Position numbers and translations under genes: made by a program. The notes under the pieces are model-generated. The model was not told the origin of the DNA and did not search any database. It saw only the letters and a program-made list of their open reading frames with translations. This document shows, piece by piece, positions 55,773-64,000 of a DNA stretch of 64,000 bases. Position 1 is the stretch's first letter; each line of letters begins with the position of its first letter. The stretch is from Ruegeria sp. SCSIO 43209 (GTDB lineage Bacteria > Pseudomonadota > Alphaproteobacteria > Rhodobacterales > Rhodobacteraceae), in contig NZ_CP065359.1 in the NCBI RefSeq assembly GCF_019904295.1, positions 2,133,001 to 2,197,000 of the forward strand, given 5' to 3'.

Positions 55773-56110
55773 CAATGCATCCTTCCACCGATGGGCACAG
55801 CGCCATCGGGGCCTATCAACACGATCTCACCGTTTTCGTCGGGAAGACCCAACACCAAAACCTCGGACATGAATTTACCGATTTGGCGCGGGGGAAAGTT
55901 GACCACGGCCATCACCTGCTTGCCCACCAGCGTCGCCGGATCGTAGTGCGCGGTGATCTGGGCCGAAGTTTTGCGCTCACCGATCTCATCGCCAAAATCG
56001 ACCCACAGCTTGATCGCGGGCTTGCGGGCTTCCGGGTACGGCTCGGCGCGTATCACCTCACCTACACGAATGTCGACTTTGAGAAATTCGTCGAATGAAA
56101 TCTCACTCAC
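55772..56110 (-). CDS. csaA: tRNA-binding domain protein CsaA
   Basis: A 112-residue OB-fold protein of the EMAP/CsaA type (FLKVDIRVGEVIRAE, KLWVDFGDEIGERKTSAQIT, VNFPPRQIGKFMSEVLVLG). The start is a GTG at 56110 with AAGGAG seven bases upstream, giving exactly the usual CsaA length; longer in-frame starts lie inside proC. CsaA has chaperone-like or tRNA-binding activity. It overlaps proC by 8 bases. Confidence 0.9.
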   Translation of the reverse strand: MSEISFDEFLKVDIRVGEVIRAEPYPEARKPAIKLWVDFGDEIGERKTSAQITAHYDPATLVGKQVMAVVNFPPRQIGKFMSEVLVLGLPDENGEIVLIGPDGAVPIGGRMH

Positions 56111-56918
56111 GAGACAACTCCTTAGATCGGTCGGTTGCAGCTTTGACGGCACGATGTAGCAGGTCTGGGAAACCCTCTTCTTCATGCATCAACACCTCCA
56201 GTGCGGCCTGAGTGGTGCCGTTGGGAGAGGTGACGTTGACCCGCAATTGAGACGGATGCTCGTCAGCGGCCATCGCCAACGCCCCTGCCCCAGCGACGGT
56301 TGATTTGGCTAGCTTCATCGCCAGTTCCGGCGGTAAGCCGTGCGCTTCGCCAGCTTGCGCCAGTGTTTCGATTAGGTGGAATACATAGGCCGGGCCCGAA
56401 CCGCTGACCCCGGTGACGGCATCCATCTGCGTCTCATCATCCAATCGAACCGTCTCACCAATGGCCGAAAGCAGGTCTTCAGCCAGTAGGATATCCGCGT
56501 CCGAGGTGTTGGCATTCCCAATCAGCGCCGTGATCCCCTGCCGAACCGCCGCAGGCGTATTTGGCATCGCACGGATGATCGGCGTATCTGCCCCAATGAC
56601 GTTCTCGAAAGTGGCCAGCGATGTACCCGCTGCGACCGATATGAAAAGACTGTCACCATTGCCCAGAGCTTGAATGGCTGGCAGGGCTTCGCCCATCATC
56701 TGTGGTTTGACCGCTACGAGTACAACTGCGGGTGCCTCGGGGAGAGGAGTGTTGATGTTGACGCCCTGCGCCTTCAGCCAATCCGAGGGAAATGGATCGA
56801 TCACCCAGACCGATGCGGCAGGAAGGCCATGTTCCAACCAGCCTGCAAGCATCGCTGAGCCCATCTTGCCGCATCCCAGAAGCACAAGCCCCTGTTCCGC
56901 AACTCGCGAGATATCCAT
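56103..56918 (-). CDS. proC: Pyrroline-5-carboxylate reductase
   Basis: A 271-residue NAD(P)H enzyme that makes the last step of proline synthesis. The Rossmann motif is LLGCGKMGSAMLAGW (near residue 12-26), VAVKPQMM near 70 and SGSGPAYVF near 170 are family hallmarks. The window thus encodes both proline synthesis (proC) and breakdown (putA). It follows ybjN by about 30 bases. Confidence 0.95.
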   Translation of the reverse strand: MDISRVAEQGLVLLGCGKMGSAMLAGWLEHGLPAASVWVIDPFPSDWLKAQGVNINTPLPEAPAVVLVAVKPQMMGEALPAIQALGNGDSLFISVAAGTSLATFENVIGADTPIIRAMPNTPAAVRQGITALIGNANTSDADILLAEDLLSAIGETVRLDDETQMDAVTGVSGSGPAYVFHLIETLAQAGEAHGLPPELAMKLAKSTVAGAGALAMAADEHPSQLRVNVTSPNGTTQAALEVLMHEEEGFPDLLHRAVKAATDRSKELSRE

Positions 56919-56951
56919 GATTGCCCCTCCCCTATGGTTCGGGGCAAAGCT

Positions 56952-57452
56952 TTACGCGCGGCCGTAGGCCTCTGCAATGGCGACTTGCATCGCCTCTTCG
57001 GGGTCTCGGTTTCCCCAGGTCACCAGTTGGATCGCGGGGTAATAGCGCTCGGCGCTCAGTACCGCTGCGGTGATCATGGTATCGATCTGTTCCGGGCTGG
57101 CCGTCTGACCACCGGCCAGCACCAAGCCATAGCGATAGACCATCAATTTCTGATTGGCCCAGTAGGTAAACGCCCCGGCCCAACACTGATCATTCATCTT
57201 GTTCAGTAGCGCATAAAGCTCGGTTTCGCGCTCGGCCGGAGGCTCCATCTCAAAGGAACACACCATGCGGAGCGTTTCATCGTAATTCGACCAGGCCAAA
57301 GTTATCGAATATGTGCGCCACTGTCCTTCGACAGCCATGGCAATCTGATCATCCCCGATCCGGTCAAAATCCCAGTCGTGATGTTCTGCAAGATGTTCAA
57401 CAATGTCGATCGGATGAAGGTCTTCTTCGAGATACTGCTCGGAAAGGGCCAT
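56952..57452 (-). CDS. YbjN domain protein
   Basis: A 166-residue protein with the YbjN fold: an early HPIDIVEHLAEHHDWDFDR, RTYSITLAWSNYDETLRM strands and MNDQCWAGAFTYWANQKLMVYRY motif. YbjN relates to type III secretion chaperone-like folds; its role in E. coli is in stress and motility. Probably first gene of the run with proC and csaA. Confidence 0.83.
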   Translation of the reverse strand: MALSEQYLEEDLHPIDIVEHLAEHHDWDFDRIGDDQIAMAVEGQWRTYSITLAWSNYDETLRMVCSFEMEPPAERETELYALLNKMNDQCWAGAFTYWANQKLMVYRYGLVLAGGQTASPEQIDTMITAAVLSAERYYPAIQLVTWGNRDPEEAMQVAIAEAYGRA

Positions 57453-57766
57453 AATGCCACCTCACTAATCTCTAGCATTTTGGGGCTGGCAGCGCCCCAG
57501 CGCTAGTTGCCTGCTCTACAAGCCGGGCTTCCCCAGTCTGCCTGTACTAAATATGGTGCGATGTGAGCACAGCTCTGGCAACCCTATTTATTGGGGATAA
57601 CAGCAATAAGTTGTGGACAGTTGGCAACGCCGATCAAAATATTGGCATTGGATGCAGCTTTGTCTTGATAAATTTCTGCAGAGCGGCAAAATGCACAACA
57701 CCGCACAATCCAAGTTCGGATTGCGCGGCGGACGCTTTTACCCAAAATCTTAAATTCCTGCGGACG
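57453..57766. other. 314-base interval between ybjN and ubiK
   Basis: No gene is supported. It contains a hairpin TGGGGC (57481-57486) / GCCCCA (57494-57499) close to the ybjN start and the larger hairpin described at 57701-57728. The middle part (57540-57650) is AT-rich and is a plausible promoter for ybjN. Confidence 0.4.
57701..57728 (-). terminator. Hairpin downstream of ubiK
   Basis: CCGCACAATCC (57701-57711) pairs with GGATTGCGCGG (57718-57728), 11 bp with one mismatch and a 6-base loop. It lies 40 bases past the ubiK stop; the T tail on the minus strand is weak. Confidence 0.45.
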
Positions 57767-58015
57767 TTACTTGTCCAGCTTCGCCTCGAGCGCGGCAATT
57801 CGCTGTTCAAGTGCACCGTTCTCTTCGCGCGCTTTCTGCGCCATGGCACGCACAGCATCAAATTCTTCACGGGTTACGAAATCCCGGTCGGCCAGCCAGC
57901 GGTCCATCATGGATTTCATCGCATTCTCGGCCTCTTCTCGTGCCCCCTGCGCCACACCCATGGCATTGGTCATCAGTTGAGACATATCGTCCAGAATCTT
58001 GTTACGGGTTTGCAT
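57767..58015 (-). CDS. ubiK: Ubiquinone biosynthesis accessory factor
   Basis: An 82-residue BMFP-domain protein: LDDMSQLMTNAMGVAQGAR at the N-terminus and the C-terminal coiled coil REENGALEQRIAALEAKL. Such proteins (UbiK) assist the Ubi complex and membrane association. It is divergent from lgt. Confidence 0.9.
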   Translation of the reverse strand: MQTRNKILDDMSQLMTNAMGVAQGAREEAENAMKSMMDRWLADRDFVTREEFDAVRAMAQKAREENGALEQRIAALEAKLDK

Positions 58016-58112
58016 GGGCTTTCTCCGATTTCGCGATTGCTCTCTATATGGGTAAAGATTGGCCCGGGCTCAAGGTTGACTTGCCACGCAAACCCCGGGC
58101 AATGAGACGCAC

Positions 58113-59000
58113 ATGCAGGCTGTTTTGAATTTCCCCGATCTGTCACCCGAAATTTTCTCGATCTCTCTGTTCGGGATGGAGTTTGCGCTCAGGTGGTATG
58201 CGCTGGCCTATATCGTTGGCATCCTGATTGCTTGGCGCATGGCGCTGATGGCGCTTAGGCGGCCTGTGCTTTGGGCTGATGACACACCACCGATGCAACC
58301 CGATCAGCTTGAGGATTTGGTCACCTGGATCATACTGGGTGTAATTCTTGGTGGTCGATTGGGGTTCGTCCTTTTCTATCAACCCGCATATTATTTTGCG
58401 TATCCACTGGAAATTCTGATGGTTTGGCAGGGTGGCATGGCCTTCCATGGCGGCCTGTTGGGCGTGGTGATCGCCACGTATCTGTTCGGCAGGCGCCACG
58501 CTACACCGATTCTTTCGCTGGGTGATCTGGTTGCCTACACAGTGCCGCCCGGGTTGTTGCTGGGACGATTGGCGAATTTCACTAATGCCGAGCTTTGGGG
58601 TCGACCCAGTGAATTGCCATGGGCGGTGATCTTTCCCGGAACCACGGCCCAAGATTGTCCCGGCGTTATTGCAGGGATGTGCGCTCGCCACCCTTCGCAA
58701 CTGTATGAGGCAGCACTCGAGGGTCTGATCCTCGGGGCGGTTCTGATATGGCTGGCCTACCGGCGCGGCGCGTTTCGAAACCCAGGTCTGGTAATGGGCG
58801 TATTCCTGGCTGGCTACGGCGCATCGCGGTTTTTTGTCGAATTCTTCCGTCAACCCGATGCGCAATTTGTATCGCCCGGTAATCCGCTAGGGCTGGCATG
58901 GCATGTTGGCGGATATGGATTGACGATGGGGCAACTCTTGTCGCTTCCAATGATTGCACTTGGCCTTTGGTTCGCATTTCGGGCACAACGCAGATCATGA
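58113..59000 (+). CDS. lgt: Prolipoprotein diacylglyceryl transferase
   Basis: A 295-residue membrane enzyme that adds diacylglycerol to the lipobox Cys of lipoproteins. Family motifs are [19 protein letters not shown] with the key His, [16 protein letters not shown] (the Lgt signature, near residue 150) and RHPSQLYEA (near 190). About seven helices. It overlaps the next gene as ATGA and starts a three-gene operon. Confidence 0.96.
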   Translation: MQAVLNFPDLSPEIFSISLFGMEFALRWYALAYIVGILIAWRMALMALRRPVLWADDTPPMQPDQLEDLVTWIILGVILGGRLGFVLFYQPAYYFAYPLEILMVWQGGMAFHGGLLGVVIATYLFGRRHATPILSLGDLVAYTVPPGLLLGRLANFTNAELWGRPSELPWAVIFPGTTAQDCPGVIAGMCARHPSQLYEAALEGLILGAVLIWLAYRRGAFRNPGLVMGVFLAGYGASRFFVEFFRQPDAQFVSPGNPLGLAWHVGGYGLTMGQLLSLPMIALGLWFAFRAQRRS

Positions 59001-60064
59001 ACCTGAAGGATCGTCTGCTCCTGCGCATCCAGAATGATGGCCCTATGACCATCGCTGACTACATGACCGAGTGTCTGATGCATCCGGAACATGGATACTA
59101 CACAACCCGCGATCCGCTGGGCGCTCAGGGCGATTTTATCACAGCGCCTGAAATCAGTCAGATGTTCGGAGAGCTAATAGGACTGTGTCTGGCGCAATGC
59201 TGGCTGGTACAAGGCAAACCCGAAAAGTTTGTTCTGGCCGAGCTTGGCCCTGGTCGTGGCACCCTGATGGCAGACATCCTGCGCGCCACTCAGAGTGTGC
59301 CTGGCTTTCACAAAGCGGCCGAGATCGCGTTGCTCGAAGCTTCACCTGTTTTGCGCGACGTACAAGCCAAGGCACTGCAAGGGTATGAACCTCAGTGGAT
59401 CGAGGCAATTTCTGATTTTGAAGATCTTCCTCTGTTTCTGGTGGCAAACGAGTTCTTTGACGCCCTGCCCATCCGCCAGTTCCTGCGCGAAGGCAAAGGT
59501 TGGCGCGAGAGGTTAGTTGGCAAAAATGGTGCATCGCTTGCGTTCGGTCTTGGTGCGCAATCGGCACAAGCTGCGCTCAGCGAACGTGTCGAGGATACGC
59601 AGGACGGAGATCTGGTAGAACTGTGCGCTGCTGCCAGTTCCATTATGTACTCTGTTGCCGGGCAGATCGCTCGCAACGGCGGAGCCGCGCTGATCATCGA
59701 TTATGGTGACTGGCGCTCGCTTGGCGACACATTGCAGGCGTTGCAAGCGCATGAACGTGTCGATCCCCTGGATCAGCCCGGTCAGGCGGATCTGACCACA
59801 CATGTCGACTTTGAGGTCTTGGCGAAGGCGTCTCATGCTTCGGGCTGCGCATATACAAAACTGACCCCGCAGGGGGTGTTTCTTGAACGGCTCGGGATCA
59901 CCGCGCGCGCGCAATCGCTTGCCGCCCCTCTCAGCGGGTCACAGCTTGAGGCGCTGGTCTCTGCACATCGACGGTTGACGCACCCCGACGAAATGGGAAA
60001 CCTGTTCAAAGTACTGGGCCTTTATCCGCCAAACGCCACGCCGCCACCGGGACTCGAACCATGA
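58997..60064 (+). CDS. MidA/NDUFAF7-type SAM-dependent methyltransferase
   Basis: A 355-residue protein of the COG1565 family. Motifs are [20 protein letters not shown] (residues 20-39), [18 protein letters not shown] and the SAM-binding [15 protein letters not shown] (near residue 77). Human NDUFAF7 dimethylates an Arg of complex I subunit NDUFS2, so a similar role on NuoD-type subunits is possible. ATG 58997 overlaps the lgt stop by 4 bases. Confidence 0.9.
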   Translation: MNLKDRLLLRIQNDGPMTIADYMTECLMHPEHGYYTTRDPLGAQGDFITAPEISQMFGELIGLCLAQCWLVQGKPEKFVLAELGPGRGTLMADILRATQSVPGFHKAAEIALLEASPVLRDVQAKALQGYEPQWIEAISDFEDLPLFLVANEFFDALPIRQFLREGKGWRERLVGKNGASLAFGLGAQSAQAALSERVEDTQDGDLVELCAAASSIMYSVAGQIARNGGAALIIDYGDWRSLGDTLQALQAHERVDPLDQPGQADLTTHVDFEVLAKASHASGCAYTKLTPQGVFLERLGITARAQSLAAPLSGSQLEALVSAHRRLTHPDEMGNLFKVLGLYPPNATPPPGLEP

Positions 60065-60819
60065 CACTGGAAATCATTACCTCAGACATGCTGTCCCCCG
60101 TACGACACGGGTTCTTCAGCCGCCGCGGTGGCGCATCTTCTGGTATCTTCGAAGGACTCAACTGCGGAACTGGGTCGACAGATTTGACTGAGGCCGTAGC
60201 TTTGAACCGTCGGCGCGTCGCCGACGCGATGGAAGTGGCACCTGAGGCGATGATCGGTGTGCATCAAGTGCATTCACCGACCGTGATTGCAGTCGATGGG
60301 CCGATGACGGGTGACAAACCCAAAGCTGACGCGGTTGTCACATCAACGCCGGGTTTGGCGCTTACAATATTAACCGCTGATTGTCAGCCGGTGCTGTTCG
60401 CGGATCCTGACGCAAATGTGATCGGGGCCGCACATGCCGGTTGGCGCGGCGCGTTGGACGGTGTGCTGGAATCAACACTGGACGCGATGGAAGCGCTCGG
60501 AGCCAACCGGGATAACACAGTTGCCGTAATCGGCCCCACGATTTCACAACGCGCTTACGAGGTCGGCTCAGAGTTTCTGGACGACTTCCTTGCTGACACG
60601 CCAGAGAACGCGCGTTTTTTTGCAAATGGCAAAGGTGACCGGATGCATTTCGACCTGCCCGCCTTTGGCCTGCATCGTCTGCGCGAAGCTGGTATCGGCC
60701 AGGCCGAGTGGGTCCGTCACTGCACCTACTCCGACCCCGACAGGTTTTATTCCTACCGGCGATCGACCCATGCCAACGAGGCCGACTACGGCAGATTGAT
60801 TTCCGCTATCAGGTTGTAA
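60061..60819 (+). CDS. pgeF: Peptidoglycan editing factor / YfiH laccase-domain protein
   Basis: A 252-residue protein with the YfiH metal motifs VHQVHSP (near residue 62), TADCQPVLF (near 105) and AHAGWRGALDG (near 122), and GPTISQRAYEV near 160. E. coli YfiH removes wrongly placed serine peptides from cell-wall precursors; others report purine nucleoside phosphorylase activity. It overlaps the midA-like stop by 4 bases. Confidence 0.93.
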   Translation: MTLEIITSDMLSPVRHGFFSRRGGASSGIFEGLNCGTGSTDLTEAVALNRRRVADAMEVAPEAMIGVHQVHSPTVIAVDGPMTGDKPKADAVVTSTPGLALTILTADCQPVLFADPDANVIGAAHAGWRGALDGVLESTLDAMEALGANRDNTVAVIGPTISQRAYEVGSEFLDDFLADTPENARFFANGKGDRMHFDLPAFGLHRLREAGIGQAEWVRHCTYSDPDRFYSYRRSTHANEADYGRLISAIRL

Positions 60820-61089
60820 ATCTGGCCCAGATTAAGGCAGCTTTGCCCAGTTTCCGCCACATTTCTTGTGTTTATCAGAGTCAGAATCGTCTCAAATTTT
60901 CGCCAATGCACAGACGGTTACCCCAAGTGGGGTCGTCATGGCATGGGCGGAAGCAACTAAGAGGTACCTGAAACCTTCAATTTGTCCTCAATTCAACCCG
61001 GATCAGCCTTATAGGCGCCGCAAATCAGCGTCACATTGGCTTCATAAACGGGAACAGGGCGACCGCCCTATCGAAGCAGGACAATGGAT

Positions 61090-61218
61090 ATGAAATCGAA
61101 ATCACGCTTTCTCAGCGCCGTTTTTGCGGCTGTCAGGGATCAAGAACCAGAAATGCCCTGGAAGCGGGTTTCAAGTCACTCAGTCAGAGTTGCACGCCGT
61201 CTGGCGGCGCGACGCTGA
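61090..61218 (+). CDS. Candidate basic microprotein
   Basis: A 42-residue frame (MKSKSRFLSAVFAAVRDQEP then EMPWKRVSSHSVRVARRL). AGGA lies 8 bases before ATG 61090; ATG 61084 would be too close. The pattern of a basic start, a short helix, a MPW motif and an Arg-rich end recalls short conserved Roseobacter proteins I have seen without a function. It lies before the hairpin array and Hint gene. Confidence 0.5.
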   Translation: MKSKSRFLSAVFAAVRDQEPEMPWKRVSSHSVRVARRLAARR

Positions 61219-61232
61219 CACAGCAACCCCAA

Positions 61233-61409
61233 GAGACCAGCTGCCGGTCTCAGAGGGCAAACGCATACCGGATGAAGCTCCGGTTCGGTGTGTGGGGTCG
61301 CAATCAGGACTGCGACCAGGGTTCGGAGCGCGTGTGTGCAGGCAATTGCAGCCTGCGGTTTACGAGTTTGTCTGGGGGGTCAAGAACTTGACCAAAACAC
61401 TGGTGTTTT
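61233..61409. ncRNA. Array of six short perfect hairpins, candidate structured RNA or leader
   Basis: In 177 bases there are six perfect hairpins: GAGACC 61233-61238 with 61246-61251; ACCGGA 61267-61272 with 61279-61284; GGTCGCA 61296-61302 with 61311-61317; GCAGGC 61338-61343 with 61351-61356; GGTCAAG 61378-61384 with 61387-61393; AAAACAC 61394-61400 with 61403-61409. Stems are 6-7 bp with loops of 6-8 bases in the first four and tight turns in the last two. By simple base matching fewer than one such stem is expected in this length. Strand is unknown because the stems are symmetric. The rest of the 324-base gap before the Hint gene holds CGTCCG (61481-61486) facing CGGACG (61514-61519) ahead of the ribosome site. 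Confidence 0.45.
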
Positions 61410-61542
61410 CTGATGCGGCGCTGTGCATTCGCGGCGACCGGCCTGTGTTTACCCATCTGATTACAGACAAAGAACAAGGTCGTCCGGCGATATTGCACGG
61501 GGGTTCAAGCCGTCGGACGGAATTTAGAGGGGACGGAATACC

Positions 61543-62325
61543 ATGACTATTCCAAATTCTCTGGCCCGCGCTGCCAGAAACGCGGTCGAGACGTCAGCGC
61601 TATTGCGCGATGCGCCTCGTCCCGCGACAAAACAAAAAGCACAGCTTCGACGCTATGAAGTGTGCAGTCTGCTGAAAAACGGGGATATTTCACAGACACG
61701 CCATATCGCGCCAGCTTTGCCGATGTTTGAAGATGCATTTTGTGCGTTCACGCGCGGATCGTTGGTCGAGACGCCGCAAGGCCAGATGGCGATCGAAGAT
61801 CTGCTGCCGGGTGATGATGTCCTCACTCAGGACGGATCATCGGAAACCGTGCTTTGGAAAGGGTCTGTCACGCTGATACCCGGACGCGAGGATACGCGCG
61901 GGCGAACCCGGCCGCTGACACGGATCATGGCCGACACGTTCGGGATGCAAAAACCGATGTCGGGCGTCATCACGGGCCCCGCCGCACGTCTGCTGGGTAC
62001 GCCTACGCACATGCGTCATTTGAACGGCGGGCAGCCCATGCTGACACCCGTCAGTGAGTTTCAGGATGGAATGGGTATCATTGAAACGCTGCCGCCGACT
62101 CCGGTCGAGCTGTTTCACATCTGTGTCGCCCGACATTCCGTGATTCGGGTCGATGGCCTGCAATTCGAGACCTATCATCCGGGCATCAACGCAGTCCGAA
62201 TGATCAGTCACTCTTTGCGTTCGATCTATTTGAATCTATTCTCACATATCGAATCATTGAATGATTTTGGGCCGTTGCTCTTGCCAAGAGCCGGCGATGG
62301 TGAAATTGACGCTATGACAGCGTGA
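61543..62325 (+). CDS. Hint domain protein (Hint_2 type)
   Basis: A 260-residue protein. Residues about 60-230 match the Hint_2 domain: AFTRGSLVETPQGQMAIEDL, LLPGDDVLTQDGS, TRIMADTFG, GPAARLLG, MLTPVSEFQDG and FETYHPG. The Hint fold splices or cleaves proteins in inteins and Hedgehog, but here the Cys is one place off the usual first position and there is no C-terminal His-Asn, so activity is doubtful. ATG 61543 follows GAGGGGA. Such stand-alone proteins are common in Rhodobacterales and of unknown role. Confidence 0.82.
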   Translation: MTIPNSLARAARNAVETSALLRDAPRPATKQKAQLRRYEVCSLLKNGDISQTRHIAPALPMFEDAFCAFTRGSLVETPQGQMAIEDLLPGDDVLTQDGSSETVLWKGSVTLIPGREDTRGRTRPLTRIMADTFGMQKPMSGVITGPAARLLGTPTHMRHLNGGQPMLTPVSEFQDGMGIIETLPPTPVELFHICVARHSVIRVDGLQFETYHPGINAVRMISHSLRSIYLNLFSHIESLNDFGPLLLPRAGDGEIDAMTA

Positions 62326-62443
62326 ACTGGTTAACTATTACTGCAAGCGTGGGGCATTATGCAGATTTTACTGAGTTGGGTTTTAACCCTTGCACTGGCA
62401 GCGATGCTGCCACCCTGTCCTGTGGATCAAACAAGAGGTAGGT

Positions 62444-62944
62444 TCAGGCCGTCCGGTTCATCCGGTCTTCCAGTACGTCAAATGGTACGCCTGGCTCGTC
62501 TTTTGCGCCTCGGATAACAAGCGAAGTCTTGACGCTGGCCACGTTTGGCGTGGTCAGCAACTCGCCTGTCAGAAATTGCTGAAAACTGCTGAGATCCGGT
62601 GCGACGCACTTCAGGATGAAATCAACCTCGCCATTCAGCATGTGGCATTCGCGAACCAATGGCCATTCCCGACACCGGTCTTCAAAAGCGCTGAGCTCGG
62701 ATTCGGCCTGACTTTCAAGTCCGACCATGGCAAAGACCTGCACTTCAAACCCAAGCTCGCGGGCGTTCACCTCGGCATGATAGCCGCGAATGTACCCCGA
62801 ATCTTCCAGCGTCCGCACCCGTCGCAGGCAAGGAGGAGCGGATATTCCTACGCGCTTGGCAAGCTCAACATTGGTCATACGGCCATCGGCCTGCAGTTCC
62901 GCAAGAATTTTGCGGTCGATTTCATCCAACCGGGTCGTGACCAT
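62444..62944 (-). CDS. Lrp/AsnC family regulator next to trxB
   Basis: A 166-residue protein with the HTH VELAKRVGISAPPCLRRVRT (residues about 25-45) and an AsnC effector domain. It is divergent from trxB across 227 bases, an arrangement often seen in alphaproteobacteria. The ligand is probably an amino acid. The C-terminal 12 residues extend beyond the common core. Confidence 0.9.
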   Translation of the reverse strand: MVTTRLDEIDRKILAELQADGRMTNVELAKRVGISAPPCLRRVRTLEDSGYIRGYHAEVNARELGFEVQVFAMVGLESQAESELSAFEDRCREWPLVRECHMLNGEVDFILKCVAPDLSSFQQFLTGELLTTPNVASVKTSLVIRGAKDEPGVPFDVLEDRMNRTA

Positions 62945-63131
62945 CGAATGCTCCTGAGTTTTTCAGTTGTTATATCAGCAGCCCCGAGAGGCGCAATAAT
63001 ATTTCACAGCCACGCAATTTTCGTTATTTCAGATACATAATTGGCCGCAATGCCAATCATTAGGCACATCACGGACCTGCAATATGAAGGGGCTTTAAGC
63101 CCTGCCCTGCGGTCGCTATATCGATCCGCAC

Positions 63132-63146
63132 CGGACAACATGTCCG
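63132..63146. promoter_or_regulatory. 15-bp palindrome upstream of trxB
   Basis: CGGACA-ACA-TGTCCG lies 26 bases before the trxB start. A second one, GGGCTT-T-AAGCCC (63090-63102), is upstream. Either could be an operator for the divergent Lrp regulator or a leader hairpin. Confidence 0.4.
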
Positions 63147-63171
63147 CCGAGGCAGTTTGAGTGAGGATACC

Positions 63172-64000
63172 ATGGCCGAAACACGACACACCAAGGTTCT
63201 GATCATCGGGTCGGGACCTGCAGGATACACCGCGGGCGTTTATGCAAGCCGGGCCATGTTGGAACCGATCCTGGTGCAGGGTATCGAACCCGGTGGACAA
63301 CTGACCACCACAACCGAGGTGGAAAACTGGCCGGGTGACACCGAGGTTCAGGGGCCAGACCTGATGGTTCGGATGCAGGATCACGCCAAGGCAATGGGAT
63401 GCGAAGTGATCGGCGATATCATCAGCGATCTCGATCTAAGCCAGCGTCCCTTCACAGCCAAAGGCGACAGTGGCACCGTCTACACCGCCGACGCGGTGAT
63501 TCTGGCAACGGGCGCACGAGCCAAGTGGTTAGGCATTCCCTCGGAAGAGAAATTTAAAGGGTTTGGCGTATCAGCCTGTGCCACCTGTGACGGCTTCTTC
63601 TATCGCGGTCAGGAAATCGTTGTGATCGGCGGCGGAAATACTGCCGTAGAAGAAGCGCTGTTCCTGACCAACTTCGCAAGCAAAGTCACTCTGATCCACC
63701 GCCGCGATGAGTTGCGAGCTGAAAAGATCCTTCAGGATCGGCTGTTCAAGAACGAAAAGATCGAGCCGCTTTGGTTTCACGAACTGGATGAGGTGATCGG
63801 AACCGATGCCCCACTGGGTGTGGAAGGCGTCAAGGTCAAGAATGTAAAGACCGGCGAAATCACGGAGATTCCGTGCAAAGGCGTATTTGTCGCTATCGGC
63901 CACGCCCCGGCAAATGAGCTGGTCAAAGATACGCTGGAAACCCACATGGGTGGCTACGTCGTGACCAAGCCGGGCACGACGCAAACTTCGGTTCCGGGAG
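63172..64000 (+). CDS. trxB: Thioredoxin reductase, 3' end outside window
   Basis: About 276 residues are present from ATG 63172 to the window edge. The FAD motif is IIGSGPAGYTAGVYASRA, the redox-active pair is SACATCDGFF (near residue 140), the NADPH motif is VVIGGGNTAVEEALFL (near 157) and HRRDELRA follows. It reduces thioredoxin with NADPH. The end and the final FAD contacts are missing. Confidence 0.96.
   Translation, partial: MAETRHTKVLIIGSGPAGYTAGVYASRAMLEPILVQGIEPGGQLTTTTEVENWPGDTEVQGPDLMVRMQDHAKAMGCEVIGDIISDLDLSQRPFTAKGDSGTVYTADAVILATGARAKWLGIPSEEKFKGFGVSACATCDGFFYRGQEIVVIGGGNTAVEEALFLTNFASKVTLIHRRDELRAEKILQDRLFKNEKIEPLWFHELDEVIGTDAPLGVEGVKVKNVKTGEITEIPCKGVFVAIGHAPANELVKDTLETHMGGYVVTKPGTTQTSVPG

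Noticed and set aside
57595..57625. DnaA-box-like or origin-like sequence near GTTGTGGACAG
   Set aside because: It does not match TTATNCACA on either strand and no cluster of boxes or AT-rich unwinding region is present.
61124..61546. A 140-codon open frame through the hairpin array
   Set aside because: It starts at a TTG inside the microprotein frame, has no ribosome site, no recognisable protein features, and runs through all six hairpins into the Hint start codon.
62359..62517. A 52-codon frame with a signal-like start (MQILLSWVLTLALAAML)
   Set aside because: It has no ribosome site and runs antisense into the well-supported Lrp gene.

Overview
The window looks like chromosomal DNA of an alphaproteobacterium of the order Rhodobacterales, most likely the marine Roseobacter group. 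This is inferred from moderately high GC, gene families typical of that group (PhoX phosphatase, AsnC-type PutR beside a bifunctional PutA, an Lrp/trxB divergent pair, DUF1467, Hint-domain protein, YghU-type GST, DUF6455-like small proteins) and gene order. I do not name a species. Nearly all of the window is ordinary core or group-specific genes. I see no prophage, insertion sequence or CRISPR array.

Layout. 1-3.3 kb: a truncated MsbA-type ABC exporter, tRNA-Gly(UCC) and an AT-richer polytopic membrane glycosyltransferase-like gene. 3.4-10.8 kb: PhoX, a TPR protein, putR/putA and a rhomboid protease. 10.8-16.2 kb: the most notable block, an IclR regulator divergent from four genes (bhcA, bhcB, bhcC, bhcD) that together encode the beta-hydroxyaspartate cycle, which converts two glyoxylate to one oxaloacetate without carbon loss. 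16.2-23.5 kb: suhB, a Cys-rich orphan, metR/metF with a clear palindromic operator, a J-domain protein, YHS protein, GST, SseB and a uracil-DNA glycosylase-like protein. 23.7-28.3 kb: capsule export (KpsT and KpsE types) followed by kdsA and a phosphomannomutase, a module for KDO-containing surface polysaccharide.

28.3-38.3 kb: AsmA, rimO, dgkA, a small lipoprotein, a CDGSH iron-sulfur protein next to three tandem Cys-motif paralogues, a YigZ-type protein, an M48 lipoprotein protease, a nitroreductase, an EI24/CysZ-like membrane protein, methylmalonyl-CoA epimerase and a response regulator. 38.4-46.7 kb: aspS, a CPBP protease, pabC/pabB, carB and a VOC protein. 46.7-51.3 kb: a marR-adaptor-RND efflux operon with a palindrome upstream. 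51.4-57.5 kb: a KAS III of the beta-oxidation-shunt type, a Gly/Lys/His-repeat secreted protein, an orphan HTH-like gene, tdk, and a tightly packed ybjN-proC-csaA-hydroxyacid dehydrogenase run. 57.7-64 kb: ubiK, the lgt-midA-pgeF operon, a microprotein, a cluster of six short perfect hairpins that looks like a structured RNA or leader, a Hint-domain protein, an Lrp regulator and the start of trxB.

The strongest biological story is the beta-hydroxyaspartate cycle cluster with its own IclR regulator and two back-to-back inverted repeats in the promoter. The strongest unexplained structure is the hairpin array at 61233-61409.
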